DNA of 64,000 nucleotides, taken from CAITWD01 sp963727285 (lineage in GTDB: Bacteria > Actinomycetota > Thermoleophilia > Miltoncostaeales > Miltoncostaeaceae). This document shows, piece after piece, positions 8,348-17,149 of the stretch. Location of the stretch: the NCBI GenBank assembly GCA_963727285.1, contig CAVSFF010000009.1, positions 310,001 through 374,000 of the forward strand, in the 5' to 3' direction. How positions within the stretch are numbered: the stretch's first letter is position 1; every line of letters begins with the position of its first letter. Position numbers and translations under genes: made by a program. The notes beneath the pieces were generated by a model. That model did not search any database. It worked only from the letters and a program-made list of their open reading frames with translations, and was not told the origin of the DNA.

Positions 8348-9661
8348 TCAGGCGCCGGCCGTCATGCGCTCGGCCACCAGCGACCGGAACCGGTCGCCGC
8401 GCGCCTCAAAGCTCGTGAACTGGTCAAAGCTTGCGCAGCCGGGCGCCAGCAGGACGACGTCTCCGGGCCGGGCTGCCGCCGCCGCCCGTGCGACCGCCGT
8501 CTCGATCTGTCCGCATTGGACAACCGGCACGCCGACGGCGTCCATCGCGGCGCCGATCTCCCGCGCGGTCGCACCGATCAGGTACGTGCAGCGCACATCG
8601 GCTTTCCGCGCGGCATCGGCCAGGGGCGCAAACGACGCCCCCTTGCCCTTGCCGCCGGCGATGAGATGGACGCCGGTCGGATAGGCGTCGAGGGCAGCGC
8701 AGGCGGCGTCGGCGTTGGTGGCCTTCGAATCATTGACATAGACCACGCCACCGATCTCGCCGACTACCTCGAGCCGGTGGGGGACGCCGGCGAAGCTCGC
8801 GAGCCCGCGCGCGAGCTGATCGGCCCCGAGCCCGCCTGCCGCCGCCGCGATCGCGGCGGCGGCCATGACGTTCTCGCGGTTGTGGCGTCCTCGCAGCGGA
8901 ATGCGGTCCCAACCGGTCACACGGCCGATGCCGTCGACCCAGAGGCCGCCGTCCGACCACGCGATGTCGGCTGCCCCGCGGCGGGCGCCGTCGCGGATTA
9001 CCCGGTGGCGGAGCGCCTCGGGAAGCGCCCAGTCCTCAGGAGCAATCGCCAAGTCGGCGGCGGTCATCGCCGCGAACACCCGCGCCTTCGCATCACGGTA
9101 AGCCGCCATCGAGCCATGGCGGTCCAGATGGTCCGGCGTGAGGTTCAGCACCACCGCCGCACGCGGATGGAAGCGGACGACATCCTCAAGCTGGAAGCTG
9201 GAGCACTCGACCACCAGCCACGTGGCATCGTCGACGTGGTCGACCAGGCCCGCCAGCGGCAGCCCCTGATTGCCGCAGGCGATTGCGGGGTGTCCGGCGT
9301 CGGTGAGCAGATGTGCGAGCAGTTCGGTCGTCGTCGTCTTTCCGTTGGTGCCGGTCACCGCAACGATCGGATTCTTCAAATAGCGTCCGGCGAGCTCGAT
9401 TTCGCTGATCACCTCGACGCCGCCCGCGCGCGCCGCGGCGACCTGGGCGATCTCTCCGGGCACGCCGGGACTCTTGACCACGAGGTCGATGCCGGGGACG
9501 GGATCGATCGTCCCGATGCGGACCTCGACACCGGCGGCCGCGAGGTCCGGAGCGGCGACGGGTGCCGAGTCGGTGGCGATCACGCGCCAGCCGCGCCGTG
9601 CCAGCAGGCCGGCGGCGGCCTGACCCGACCGACCCAGGCCGACGACGAGCGCGGTGCTCAT
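8348..9661 (-). CDS. murD: UDP-N-acetylmuramoylalanine--D-glutamate ligase
   Basis: This cytoplasmic Mur ligase adds D-glutamate to UDP-MurNAc-L-Ala. The 437 residues carry an N-terminal Rossmann segment (VVGLGRSGQAAAGLLARRGW), the ATP loop VTGTNGKTTTTELL, the central ECSSFQLE and C-terminal NDSKATN and GGKGKGA. All are characteristic of MurD. ATG 9661 overlaps the mraY stop (ATGA), making this the last gene of the dcw run; the longer upstream ORF is ignored. In many actinobacteria ftsW, murG and murC follow, but here the next gene is the convergent DUF1015 gene. Confidence 0.96.
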   Translation of the reverse strand: MSTALVVGLGRSGQAAAGLLARRGWRVIATDSAPVAAPDLAAAGVEVRIGTIDPVPGIDLVVKSPGVPGEIAQVAAARAGGVEVISEIELAGRYLKNPIVAVTGTNGKTTTTELLAHLLTDAGHPAIACGNQGLPLAGLVDHVDDATWLVVECSSFQLEDVVRFHPRAAVVLNLTPDHLDRHGSMAAYRDAKARVFAAMTAADLAIAPEDWALPEALRHRVIRDGARRGAADIAWSDGGLWVDGIGRVTGWDRIPLRGRHNRENVMAAAAIAAAAGGLGADQLARGLASFAGVPHRLEVVGEIGGVVYVNDSKATNADAACAALDAYPTGVHLIAGGKGKGASFAPLADAARKADVRCTYLIGATAREIGAAMDAVGVPVVQCGQIETAVARAAAAARPGDVVLLAPGCASFDQFTSFEARGDRFRSLVAERMTAGA

Positions 9662-10635
9662 GCGTGCAGGGAGCGGAAATACAGGGTGAATCCGATCGAT
9701 CCGACGATCAGTGCGATCAGCCACAGCCGCACGATGATCTTGGTCTCGCTCCACCCCGCCATCTCAAAGTGGTGATGCAGCGGTGCCATGAGAAAGACAC
9801 GCCGCTTGTAGCGCTTGAACACGACCACCTGGACCATCACCGACAGGGCCTCTGCCACGAACACGGCCCCGATAATGATCAGTAGCACCTCGGTCTTGGT
9901 CATGACCGCCAGGCCGGCGATCGCGCCGCCCAGCGCATACGAGCCGGTGTCGCCCATAAATACCGCGGCCGGAAACGAGTTGAACCAGAGGAACCCGACG
10001 CATGAGCCCATGAGTGTCGCGGCAAACATCGCCAAGTCGTGCTGACCGCTGACGAACGCGATCCCCGTATAGACCAACAGCGCCACGGCGCAGGTCCCTG
10101 CGGCCAGGCCATCAAGCCCGTCGGTGAGATTCACCGCGTTTGCGGCGCCCGAGACGACCAGCAACACCACGATGAAATAGACGATCGGTCCGACGGCGAC
10201 ACTGGTGTCGGTGAAGTTCAGCCCCAGCGTGGTCGGGATCCCGACCACGTGCACCGCGACGTAGGCGAGCACGAGCGAGATGGCCGCGAGCCCGAGCAGC
10301 CGCCAGCGGGCCGAGAGTCCGAGCGACCTCTTGGAGACGATTTTCTGGTAGTCGTCGATGAAGCCGATGGCACCGCACCCGAGGGTCACGAACATCACCA
10401 GCATGGCGCTGGTACTGCGCCCCGACAGAATCAGGAATGGCACGATCGTGGCGAACACGATCAGCAGGCCGCCCATCGTCGGCGTGCCGCGCTTGGCGTC
10501 GTGCCCCGACGGGATCAGTCCCTGCGGCCGCACGAACTGCCCGACCTCGTTACGACGCAACCAGCTGATGAACGCGGGTCCGAGGAACAGCATCAGGGCG
10601 GTGGAACAGATCGCGGCGATCAGGATGCGTGACAC
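9658..10635 (-). CDS. mraY: Phospho-N-acetylmuramoyl-pentapeptide transferase
   Basis: This integral membrane enzyme transfers phospho-MurNAc-pentapeptide to undecaprenyl phosphate, forming lipid I. The 325 residues contain about ten hydrophobic helices and the family motifs KRGTPTMGG, GFIDDYQK, NLTDGLDGLA and GDTGSYALGG (catalytic Asp residues), plus a basic HHHFE loop near the C-terminus. The start is GTG 10635, whose G is the last base of the murF stop TAG, giving coupled translation. The length is slightly below E. coli MraY but normal for Gram-positives. Confidence 0.96.
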   Translation of the reverse strand: MSRILIAAICSTALMLFLGPAFISWLRRNEVGQFVRPQGLIPSGHDAKRGTPTMGGLLIVFATIVPFLILSGRSTSAMLVMFVTLGCGAIGFIDDYQKIVSKRSLGLSARWRLLGLAAISLVLAYVAVHVVGIPTTLGLNFTDTSVAVGPIVYFIVVLLVVSGAANAVNLTDGLDGLAAGTCAVALLVYTGIAFVSGQHDLAMFAATLMGSCVGFLWFNSFPAAVFMGDTGSYALGGAIAGLAVMTKTEVLLIIIGAVFVAEALSVMVQVVVFKRYKRRVFLMAPLHHHFEMAGWSETKIIVRLWLIALIVGSIGFTLYFRSLHA

Positions 10636-11927
10636 TAGGCGAGCACCTCGCAGACGCGCTCGAGCGCGACGCCGCGCGAGGCCTTGACCAGAACGGTGTC
10701 GCCGGGCTCCAGGATCGCGGACACGCCGCGGGCGGCGGCGGCGCTGTCGGGAAACCGCACCGCGGGGACGCCGGCCGCACCATCGACGTATCCGGCAGCG
10801 CGCGACCCGACGGCCACAAGCATGTCGATGCCGAGTTCCGAGACGAGCTCACCGACCTCCCGGTGAAACCGGGCCTCCTCGGGACCGAGCTCCATCATGT
10901 CTCCAAGGACCGCGACCCGGCGGCCGTTGCGGGCGGCAAGGTCGCGCAGGGCCGCACTCATCGCAATCGGATTGGCGTTGTAGCAGTCCTCGATCAACAC
11001 GCCGCCACCGGCGAGCGGGCGCTCCTGGCCGCGCATCGCCGACAGCACAACGTCGATCGGGGTGCCGGTCGCAGGCACGCGCCCAAGCGCCGCACAGCAT
11101 TCCCAGGCGGCGGCGGCGTTACGGCGCTGCCAGTCCTTTCCGAGACGGATATCGACGTCGGCGGGGAGGCCGGCGAAGCGACGGACGACCACACCCTCGG
11201 GCAGCCCCGCGACGGCGTCGTCCAGCAGCGGCTCGTCATCGGGAACCACAGCCACATCGCCCGGCCCGAGCCCGCTCAGGATCTCCGCCTTCGCCGCGGC
11301 GATCGCGTCGATCGTCCCGAGGATCTCGAGGTGGACGGGGGCAACCGACGTGACGCAGGCGACGTGGGGCGGCGCCAGGGCAACCAGATCCGCGATCTGC
11401 CCGGGTCCGCGCATCCCCATCTCAACGACGGCGACCTCGGTGTCTGCGGGCATCTCGAGCAGCGACAGGGGCACACCCACGTCGGTGTTGCGGTTGCCCG
11501 GGGTCCCGTAGACACGCGTGCCGGCGGTCCGCAGCATCGCCACGAGGATGTCCTTGGTGGTCGTCTTGCCGACCGACCCCGTAATCGCGACGACCGTCGC
11601 GCCAGTGCGTCCCAGCGCACGCCGGCCGGCCTCCTGCAAGATCGCAAGCGGATCCGCCGCCACCACGACGGCCCGGTGCGCCGCAACCAGCTCGGCGCCG
11701 ATCGCATCCCATGCGCGGGCGCCGACGACTGCGGCCGCGGCGCCGGCCGTCAAGGCATCAGGGGCGTGCAGTCCACCATCGGTGATCTCGCCTGGCAAGC
11801 CGATAAACAGCCGCCCCGTCACGTCGCCACGTGAATCAACCGCGCCGCCGTCGATCACCGTCGCCGGGTCTCCGGAAGCAATCCGCGCTCCGGTTCCCTC
11901 AATCAGTTCGTTGAGAATCCACTTCAC
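10635..11927 (-). CDS. murF: UDP-MurNAc-tripeptide--D-Ala-D-Ala ligase
   Basis: This Mur ligase adds D-Ala-D-Ala to the UDP-MurNAc-tripeptide. The 430 residues include the N-terminal substrate domain (DSRGDVTGRLFIGLPGE), the ATP loop AITGSVGKTTTKDIL, the central VVEMGMRGPGQIADL and the C-terminal EDCYNANP. The latter two are diagnostic of MurF. ATG 11927 overlaps the murE stop by ATGA. Confidence 0.96.
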   Translation of the reverse strand: MKWILNELIEGTGARIASGDPATVIDGGAVDSRGDVTGRLFIGLPGEITDGGLHAPDALTAGAAAAVVGARAWDAIGAELVAAHRAVVVAADPLAILQEAGRRALGRTGATVVAITGSVGKTTTKDILVAMLRTAGTRVYGTPGNRNTDVGVPLSLLEMPADTEVAVVEMGMRGPGQIADLVALAPPHVACVTSVAPVHLEILGTIDAIAAAKAEILSGLGPGDVAVVPDDEPLLDDAVAGLPEGVVVRRFAGLPADVDIRLGKDWQRRNAAAAWECCAALGRVPATGTPIDVVLSAMRGQERPLAGGGVLIEDCYNANPIAMSAALRDLAARNGRRVAVLGDMMELGPEEARFHREVGELVSELGIDMLVAVGSRAAGYVDGAAGVPAVRFPDSAAAARGVSAILEPGDTVLVKASRGVALERVCEVLA

Positions 11928-13402
11928 CCGGCAAGCCCCCGCAACACGTCTCGTGCAACATCGCGATCGTCGAACGGCAACACCCGGCCCGCGATCTCCT
12001 GACCACGTTCGTGCCCCTTGCCGGCGATCAACACCACGTCACCGGTCCGTGCCGCGGCGACCGCTTCCGCAATGGCCGCGTGGCGATCCGGCTCGATCCG
12101 AAGATCCCCGCGCCCGTCACGCGCATCGACGACGATTTCGTCAATGATGGTAACGGGATCCTCGGATCGCGGGTTATCCGAGGTCACGATGACCAGATCC
12201 GCCAAATGCACCGCGATGTAGCCCATGAGCGGTCGCTTACCGCGGTCACGGTCACCCCCGCACCCGAACACGACGATCACCCGATGGTCGCCGGCAAGGC
12301 CGCGGACGGTCTGCAGCACGCTGGCCAGGGCGTCGGGGGTGTGTGCGTAGTCGACCAGCACCTGGAAGTCCTGCCCTTCCTCAATGGGCTCCAGGCGTCC
12401 GGGCACGCCCGTCACACCGGCAATTCCGTCGGCCACCTGCGCATGTGGGAGACCCAGCAGTTCGCCGACGGCCACCACCCCCAACAGGTTCAGCAGGTTG
12501 AAGTCCCCGCGCAATCGGCTCTCAAGTTCGAGCGGGCCGCGCGGGGTGGCGACCTGTGCCCACGTGCCCGACGCCGTCTGGGAGAACGCGGTGGGCCGCA
12601 CCTCGGCCCGGGCGGCGTGACCGAACCCGAGCAGCCCGCACTCGTCGGCCAGACGCGCCCCGTAGGCGTCATCGACGTTTGCCGCGCCCGGCGGGTCCGC
12701 GCCGTCGTCCGGAGGGCGCGCAAACAGCAGGCGCTTGGCCCGGAAGTAGGACTCCATGTCCCGGTGGTAGTCAAGATGGTCCTGGGTCAGGTTGGTAAAC
12801 AGCGCCGCTGCGAACGGTATCCCGGCCACCCGCCGCTGAACGAGGGCATGTGAGGACACCTCCATGGCGCACGCCCAGTCACCGGCATCGCGCATCCGGG
12901 CGATCAGCGTCTGCAGCATCACCGGATCCGGGGTGGTGTGGGTCGCCGGTTCCGGGCGCCCGCCGACAACGACCCCCACCGTGCTGATCAGACCCGCTGA
13001 CGCGGACCCCGCTCCGAGGACGGCCTGCAGCAGGTAGGCCGAGGTGGTCTTGCCGTTCGTCCCCGTGACCCCGACCATCCGCACATCCTCCGCCGGGTGT
13101 CCGGCAAGGTCGCCCGCGACAAGGGCGATCGCCAGGCGCGCGTCGGCCACGAGCACCTGCGGCACGTCGATCGGCAACTCCCGCTCGACGACGAGCACCG
13201 CGACCCCGTGATCGGCAGCGTCGCGCGCAAAGTCGTGGCCGTCGGCGCTGACCCCGGGCACGCAGACAAACACGGCGTCGGGACCGGCGTCGGATGAGCG
13301 GCGTGCGACGCGGTCGATCGTCGGCGTTCGGCCGGTGCCGTGGTCGGGGAGCAGGCGGGCCCCCGGCAGGGCGCTGACCAACTGGGCGAGGGTCATCGAC
13401 AT
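11924..13402 (-). CDS. murE: UDP-MurNAc-Ala-Glu--meso-diaminopimelate ligase
   Basis: This cytoplasmic Mur ligase (492 residues) adds the third peptide-stem residue. The ATP loop is GVTGTNGKTTSAYLL near residue 114, followed by THTTPDP and EVSSHAL. The substrate-selecting motif is DNPR (SDNPRSEDP near 409), which specifies meso-diaminopimelate rather than lysine. The organism therefore has a DAP-type wall, consistent with the dedicated lysA gene elsewhere in the window. ATG 13402 is chosen; ATG 13396 two codons on is equally possible. There is a 28-base gap after ftsI. Confidence 0.95.
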   Translation of the reverse strand: MSMTLAQLVSALPGARLLPDHGTGRTPTIDRVARRSSDAGPDAVFVCVPGVSADGHDFARDAADHGVAVLVVERELPIDVPQVLVADARLAIALVAGDLAGHPAEDVRMVGVTGTNGKTTSAYLLQAVLGAGSASAGLISTVGVVVGGRPEPATHTTPDPVMLQTLIARMRDAGDWACAMEVSSHALVQRRVAGIPFAAALFTNLTQDHLDYHRDMESYFRAKRLLFARPPDDGADPPGAANVDDAYGARLADECGLLGFGHAARAEVRPTAFSQTASGTWAQVATPRGPLELESRLRGDFNLLNLLGVVAVGELLGLPHAQVADGIAGVTGVPGRLEPIEEGQDFQVLVDYAHTPDALASVLQTVRGLAGDHRVIVVFGCGGDRDRGKRPLMGYIAVHLADLVIVTSDNPRSEDPVTIIDEIVVDARDGRGDLRIEPDRHAAIAEAVAAARTGDVVLIAGKGHERGQEIAGRVLPFDDRDVARDVLRGLAG

Positions 13403-13430
13403 GTCAGTGGGCCCGGACCGGCCTGACCGA

Positions 13431-15188
13431 TCACCCGGGCGGAATCCCCAGGCGGATGAGCGCCATGGACGCAATCTGGCTGAACGCCGGTGCGGCGACC
13501 GTACCGCCGTACGTGCCGATCCCCGGTTCGTCGACCGTGACGACAATCACCAAGCGCGGATGATTCGCCGGAACGTAGCCCGCGAACGACGAGACGTACA
13601 GCGACTGGCTGTACTTGCCGTGGAGCACCGGCACCTGCGCGGTTCCGGTCTTGCCGGCGACCGTGTATCCCTTGACGGTCGCGGCATCGCCGGTCCCCTG
13701 TTTGGAGACCACCTTGCGCAGCATCGCATCAAGCTCCAGCGAGGTCTGCGGGGTGATGATGCGGGTGCTGGCCGGATAGCTCACCGGCTTGCCGGCCACC
13801 TTGCTCACCAGGTGCGGCGTGATCAGGCGCCCGCGATTGGCGATCACGGCGTAGGCGCGGGCGATCTGGACCTGAGTCGCCGAGACGCCCTGCCCGATCG
13901 GCACGTTGCCGATCGACACCCCGGACCAGCCCGGACCGCCGTAGCGCGGGTACACCCCTAGCGCCTCGCCCGGATAGTCGATGCCGGTCGATCGGCCAAA
14001 CCCGAAGCGGCCGATCCACGATGCCAGCGCCGGATAGCCCAAGCGCTCGGCCACCTTGACCGTGCCGATGTTGCTCGAGCGTTCCAGGATTTCGCTGACC
14101 GACCACACCGCCGTGCCGTGCTTTTCGGCGTCATGCAGTTTGATGTCGAACAACGGCAGCACCCCGGGAACGACGATACGGGTGTTCGGCGTGACCAGGT
14201 GATCCTGCAGCGCGCCGGCCATCGTGACGATCTTGAAGATCGACCCCGGTTCGAACAGGTCGGTCACCGAGCGAAGGCGGGCCGCCGCCGGATCGAAATG
14301 GGCGCGATCGTTCGGGTTGTAACCGGGCGCGGTCGCCATCGCGTAGATCGCGCCCGAATTGGGATCCATCACGATCCCGCTGACGGCCTTTGCCCGGAAT
14401 CGTGTGCGGGTGCCCGCGAGAATCGACTCGAGATTGGACTGGATGTCCGAGTCGACGGTCAGTTGGATGCTCTCGCCCGGCTTGGCCGGGCGGTTTACCG
14501 CGGTCGAGAGCGCCTGGCCCTGGGGATCCTGATTCTCCACGACCACGCCCGGCGTTCCGGTCAGGACGCCGTTGTTCTGCTGTTCGATCCCGGAAATGCC
14601 GCCGTTCTGCCCCACCAGCCCGACCATTTGTGCCCCGACGGGGCCGCTCGGCAGGTCGCGGGAGAACGAATCCTGCACGCTGATTCCGCTGATCCCGAGC
14701 TTGCGGACGGCGCTGCCGACCGACTGGTTGACCCCTTGGGCAACCACCGAGTACCCGCCGGAGACGATCAGCTTCGCCAGCACCGCGGTTTGCGGCATCT
14801 TCAGGATCGGGGCGAGCTCGGTGGCCGCCGTCTGGGCGTCGGTGACCAGGTATGGCGTGGCGATGACGGTGTCGCTGAGGCGGTCGAACGCCAGCTGGTT
14901 GCCGTTGCGATCGATGATCGCGCCGCGCTGCCCGGCGCTGATGATCGTCTTCTGCTGCTGGCCGGCGGCCATCGCCGACAGCGTGCCGGAGTCGACGGTA
15001 CCCAGCCATCCCGCACGCAAGATCATCAGCCCGGCGCCGATCACCGCGATCGCTCCGAGGATCCGGATCCGACGGGCGCCGTCGCGCCGGCTCAGTCCTG
15101 CCGGTGCCCGCCGCGACCGTGCCCGTGAGCGCTGCCGCGAGGCACGGGTCCCCGAACGGGGGCGGTGCGAGCTCGAGCGACGATCCAC
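13431..15188 (-). CDS. ftsI: Septal peptidoglycan transpeptidase (class B PBP, FtsI/PBP3)
   Basis: This division-specific DD-transpeptidase has 585 residues. A basic cytoplasmic tail (1-40, Arg-rich) precedes one membrane helix (~42-60), then the PBP dimerisation domain and the transpeptidase domain. The active-site triad is complete: SIFK with nucleophile Ser316, SSN at 371-373 and KTGT at 513-516. It follows ftsL with a 4-base gap, as in most dcw clusters. The long Arg-rich N-terminus, shared with ftsL, is typical of actinobacteria. Confidence 0.95.
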   Translation of the reverse strand: MDRRSSSHRPRSGTRASRQRSRARSRRAPAGLSRRDGARRIRILGAIAVIGAGLMILRAGWLGTVDSGTLSAMAAGQQQKTIISAGQRGAIIDRNGNQLAFDRLSDTVIATPYLVTDAQTAATELAPILKMPQTAVLAKLIVSGGYSVVAQGVNQSVGSAVRKLGISGISVQDSFSRDLPSGPVGAQMVGLVGQNGGISGIEQQNNGVLTGTPGVVVENQDPQGQALSTAVNRPAKPGESIQLTVDSDIQSNLESILAGTRTRFRAKAVSGIVMDPNSGAIYAMATAPGYNPNDRAHFDPAAARLRSVTDLFEPGSIFKIVTMAGALQDHLVTPNTRIVVPGVLPLFDIKLHDAEKHGTAVWSVSEILERSSNIGTVKVAERLGYPALASWIGRFGFGRSTGIDYPGEALGVYPRYGGPGWSGVSIGNVPIGQGVSATQVQIARAYAVIANRGRLITPHLVSKVAGKPVSYPASTRIITPQTSLELDAMLRKVVSKQGTGDAATVKGYTVAGKTGTAQVPVLHGKYSQSLYVSSFAGYVPANHPRLVIVVTVDEPGIGTYGGTVAAPAFSQIASMALIRLGIPPG

Positions 15189-15192
15189 GGAC

Positions 15193-15612
15193 CTACGGCG
15201 TCGGATTCTTGGCGCGCAGGAACCCGATCTGCTGGGGGTTCTCCTGCTTCATGTTGAGGGCGCGGGCGGCTGCGGTCCGGACCTGCGCGTCCTCCTGCTG
15301 GAGTGCCTGGTTGAGGTTCACGATCTCCGACTGGGCCTCGCTGGAGCGTTGCATCGTGACGCTGGAGCGCGTCGACAAGCGCAGGGTGGCGGCGTTGAGG
15401 AACACGATGCCCCCCAACAACAGGGCCAGCCCCGGCACCCACAGCCACCGTCGGATCGTCTGCGCGCGGGTGCGGGTTCTGATGCGGGTCCGTGGCGCCG
15501 GTTGGGAACGTGCCCGGCGGCGCGGACGGGGCTCTTCAACCGGACGCGTCCTGGCGGGGGCGGGCTGGCGTCTGGCAGGTGCCGGGGCCGCGCTGCGGGC
15601 GCGGGCGCTCAC
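15193..15612 (-). CDS. ftsL: FtsL-like septum formation protein
   Basis: This is a 139-residue bitopic protein. An Arg/Pro-rich cytoplasmic tail (~1-65) is followed by one membrane helix (WVPGLALLLGGIVFLNAAT) and a coiled-coil periplasmic segment ending in QENPQQIGFLRAKNP. Position between rsmH and ftsI, topology and size fit FtsL, which scaffolds FtsQB and FtsWI at the septum. The start is GTG 15612, overlapping the rsmH stop (GTGA). Sequence conservation in this family is low, so the name rests mainly on synteny and topology. Confidence 0.8.
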   Translation of the reverse strand: MSARARSAAPAPARRQPAPARTRPVEEPRPRRRARSQPAPRTRIRTRTRAQTIRRWLWVPGLALLLGGIVFLNAATLRLSTRSSVTMQRSSEAQSEIVNLNQALQQEDAQVRTAAARALNMKQENPQQIGFLRAKNPTP

Positions 15613-16547
15613 GCCGCCTCGAGCTTGCGCACGGCCCGCAGGCGGGCCGATCGCGATCGCGGGTTTCGGTGTGTCTCGTCGGCTCCCGGCATGATCGCGC
15701 GAGTCGTCACGAGCTCCCCTTCGGGGGTTCGACCACACCCGCACACCGGCATCCCGGGCGGACAGATGCATCCCTGTGCACGAGCGCGTGTGAAGCGCTT
15801 GACGATCCGGTCCTCCAGCGAATGGAAGCTGATGACCGCCAGCACGCCGTCGACCTCCAGCAGCTCGAATGCCGACTCGAGTGCGTGGGGCAGCAGGTCC
15901 AGCTCGGCGTTCACGACGATCCGCAGCGCCTGGAAGACCCGCTTGGCGGGGTGTCCGCCGGCAAAGAGCGCACCCGAGGGAACCGACCCGCGCACGACTT
16001 CGACCAGCTCGCCGGTGGTGGTGATCGGCGCGACCTGACGCGTGCGGACGATCGCCCGGGCGATCTGGCGCGCATACCGTTCTTCGCCGTAGTCGCGGAA
16101 CCACCGGGCCAGGTCCGCTTCGGAGGCATCGGCCACCAGCGTCGCCGCGGAGATCGGTTGATCGGGGTTCATCCGCATGTCGAGCGGCGCTTGCCGGGCA
16201 TAGGAAAATCCGCGCTCGGGGCGGTCGATCTGCATCGACGAGATACCCAGGTCCATCAGGATGGCGTCCGCGCGGACGCCATCCTGGACAAGCTCGTCCA
16301 AGGCAACGGCAAAGTTCTTGCGGATGAACCGCGTACGACAGGGTGCCGCGTCCGCGAACAGGTCGAAGAACGGTGCGACGTCGGGATCCTGGTCGATGGC
16401 GATGTACAGCCCGTCGGGTCCCAGGGACTCGGCGAGGCGCTGGGCGTGGCCGCCCGCGCCGAACGTGCAATCGACGACGACCTGGCCGGCCTCGGGCCGC
16501 AGGACCTCCAGAACCTCGTCGACCAGGACGGGGTCATGGGCCGTCAT
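15609..16547 (-). CDS. rsmH: 16S rRNA (cytosine-1402-N4)-methyltransferase
   Basis: This SAM-dependent methyltransferase modifies C1402 in the ribosomal P site. The 312 residues begin TAHDPVLVDEVLEVL. They show the SAM loop DCTFGAGGHAQRL, the AIDQDP acidic motif, MDLGISSMQID and FHSLEDRIVKRF near the C-terminus, all family signatures. The start is ATG 16547, two bases after the mraZ stop. A longer ORF reaching to 16670 overlaps mraZ and is not used. Confidence 0.96.
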   Translation of the reverse strand: MTAHDPVLVDEVLEVLRPEAGQVVVDCTFGAGGHAQRLAESLGPDGLYIAIDQDPDVAPFFDLFADAAPCRTRFIRKNFAVALDELVQDGVRADAILMDLGISSMQIDRPERGFSYARQAPLDMRMNPDQPISAATLVADASEADLARWFRDYGEERYARQIARAIVRTRQVAPITTTGELVEVVRGSVPSGALFAGGHPAKRVFQALRIVVNAELDLLPHALESAFELLEVDGVLAVISFHSLEDRIVKRFTRARAQGCICPPGMPVCGCGRTPEGELVTTRAIMPGADETHRNPRSRSARLRAVRKLEAA

Positions 16548-16551
16548 CGGG

Positions 16552-17001
16552 TCAGCCAACGCGATCGGCAAGACGCTTGGCACGGGCCGATACCCCCTCT
16601 CGACGAAGCGCCGCGAATCGATCCGCGAGACGGTCGCCATCCCAGACCTCCAAGTACTCGCCAGCTCCAACGACTTTCACGCGTGACCCCAGTCCCGCGT
16701 GGTCCCGCAACTCGGCCGGCAGCAGGATCCGCCCCTGCCGGTCGAGGTCCTGCTCGAAGGCACCCGCCGACAGGAACCGGCTCAGCTCCCGGCCCTCGTC
16801 GTCGAGCACGCTCATCGCCCCGAACGTGCGCTCGATCAGGCCGGCCCACTCGCTGCGGGGCACCACGATCAGGCATTCATCGATCCACCAGCCGACCACC
16901 GCGCCGCCGATAAACGGCTCCCGAAGGCGCGCGGGAATCGCCAACCTGAAGCGGTTGTCGAGGCTGCACTCGTGGGTACCTGTGAGGAGCCGGCGATGCA
17001 T
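16552..17001 (-). CDS. mraZ: MraZ, transcriptional repressor of the dcw cluster
   Basis: This 149-residue AbrB-fold protein contains two swapped-hairpin repeats: CSLDNRFRLAIPARLRE in the first half and DLDRQGRILLPAELRDHA in the second, the latter with the typical Asp-x-x-Gly-Arg core. MraZ oligomers bind direct TGGGN repeats and repress their own operon. Exactly such repeats lie in front of the gene. The start is ATG 17001, not the longer ORF from 17022, because a TACGGT -10 element ends 7 bases before it, predicting a leaderless mRNA. Confidence 0.95.
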   Translation of the reverse strand: MHRRLLTGTHECSLDNRFRLAIPARLREPFIGGAVVGWWIDECLIVVPRSEWAGLIERTFGAMSVLDDEGRELSRFLSAGAFEQDLDRQGRILLPAELRDHAGLGSRVKVVGAGEYLEVWDGDRLADRFAALRREGVSARAKRLADRVG

Positions 17002-17004
17002 ATT

Positions 17005-17029
17005 CCCCACCGTACCCCACATTCCCCCA
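17005..17029 (-). promoter_or_regulatory. MraZ box: three TGGGG direct repeats with 10-bp period
   Basis: Reading the minus strand, TGGGG occurs at 17029-17025, 17019-17015 and 17009-17005, one helical turn apart. This matches the known MraZ operator architecture (TGGGN repeats separated by 5 bases). The repeats cover the spacer and the end of the -10 element, so binding would block RNA polymerase. Confidence 0.85.
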
Positions 17030-17037
17030 CATCACAA
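17009..17037 (-). promoter_or_regulatory. Promoter of the mraZ (dcw) operon
   Basis: The -35 element is TTGTGA (17037-17032). A 17-bp spacer leads to the -10 element TACGGT (17014-17009), then 7 bases to the mraZ ATG at 17001. The spacing is ideal and predicts a transcript starting at or next to the start codon. Confidence 0.65.
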
Positions 17038-17109
17038 CGAAATTACCCTCGATTCACACCACAGCGACCCCACATCCGGACGTGCCCGAAATCGCGTCCG
17101 AAACCGACC

Positions 17110-17121
17110 GAACATGTGTTC
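17110..17121. promoter_or_regulatory. SOS (LexA) box 1
   Basis: GAACATGTGTTC fits the Gram-positive/actinobacterial LexA consensus GAAC-N4-GTTC exactly in both arms. It covers the -35 region of the small membrane protein gene at 17150 and lies in the divergent region shared with the dcw operon. Confidence 0.8.
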
Positions 17122-17133
17122 CGTCCGAGGCAC

Positions 17134-17145
17134 GAACTAGTGTTC
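17134..17145. promoter_or_regulatory. SOS (LexA) box 2, overlapping the -10 element
   Basis: GAACTAGTGTTC is a second exact GAAC-N4-GTTC match, centred 24 bp from box 1. It contains the -10 hexamer TAGTGT (17138-17143), which sits 6 bases before the ATG at 17150. LexA binding here would occlude the promoter directly. Confidence 0.8.
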
Positions 17146-17149
17146 GGGT

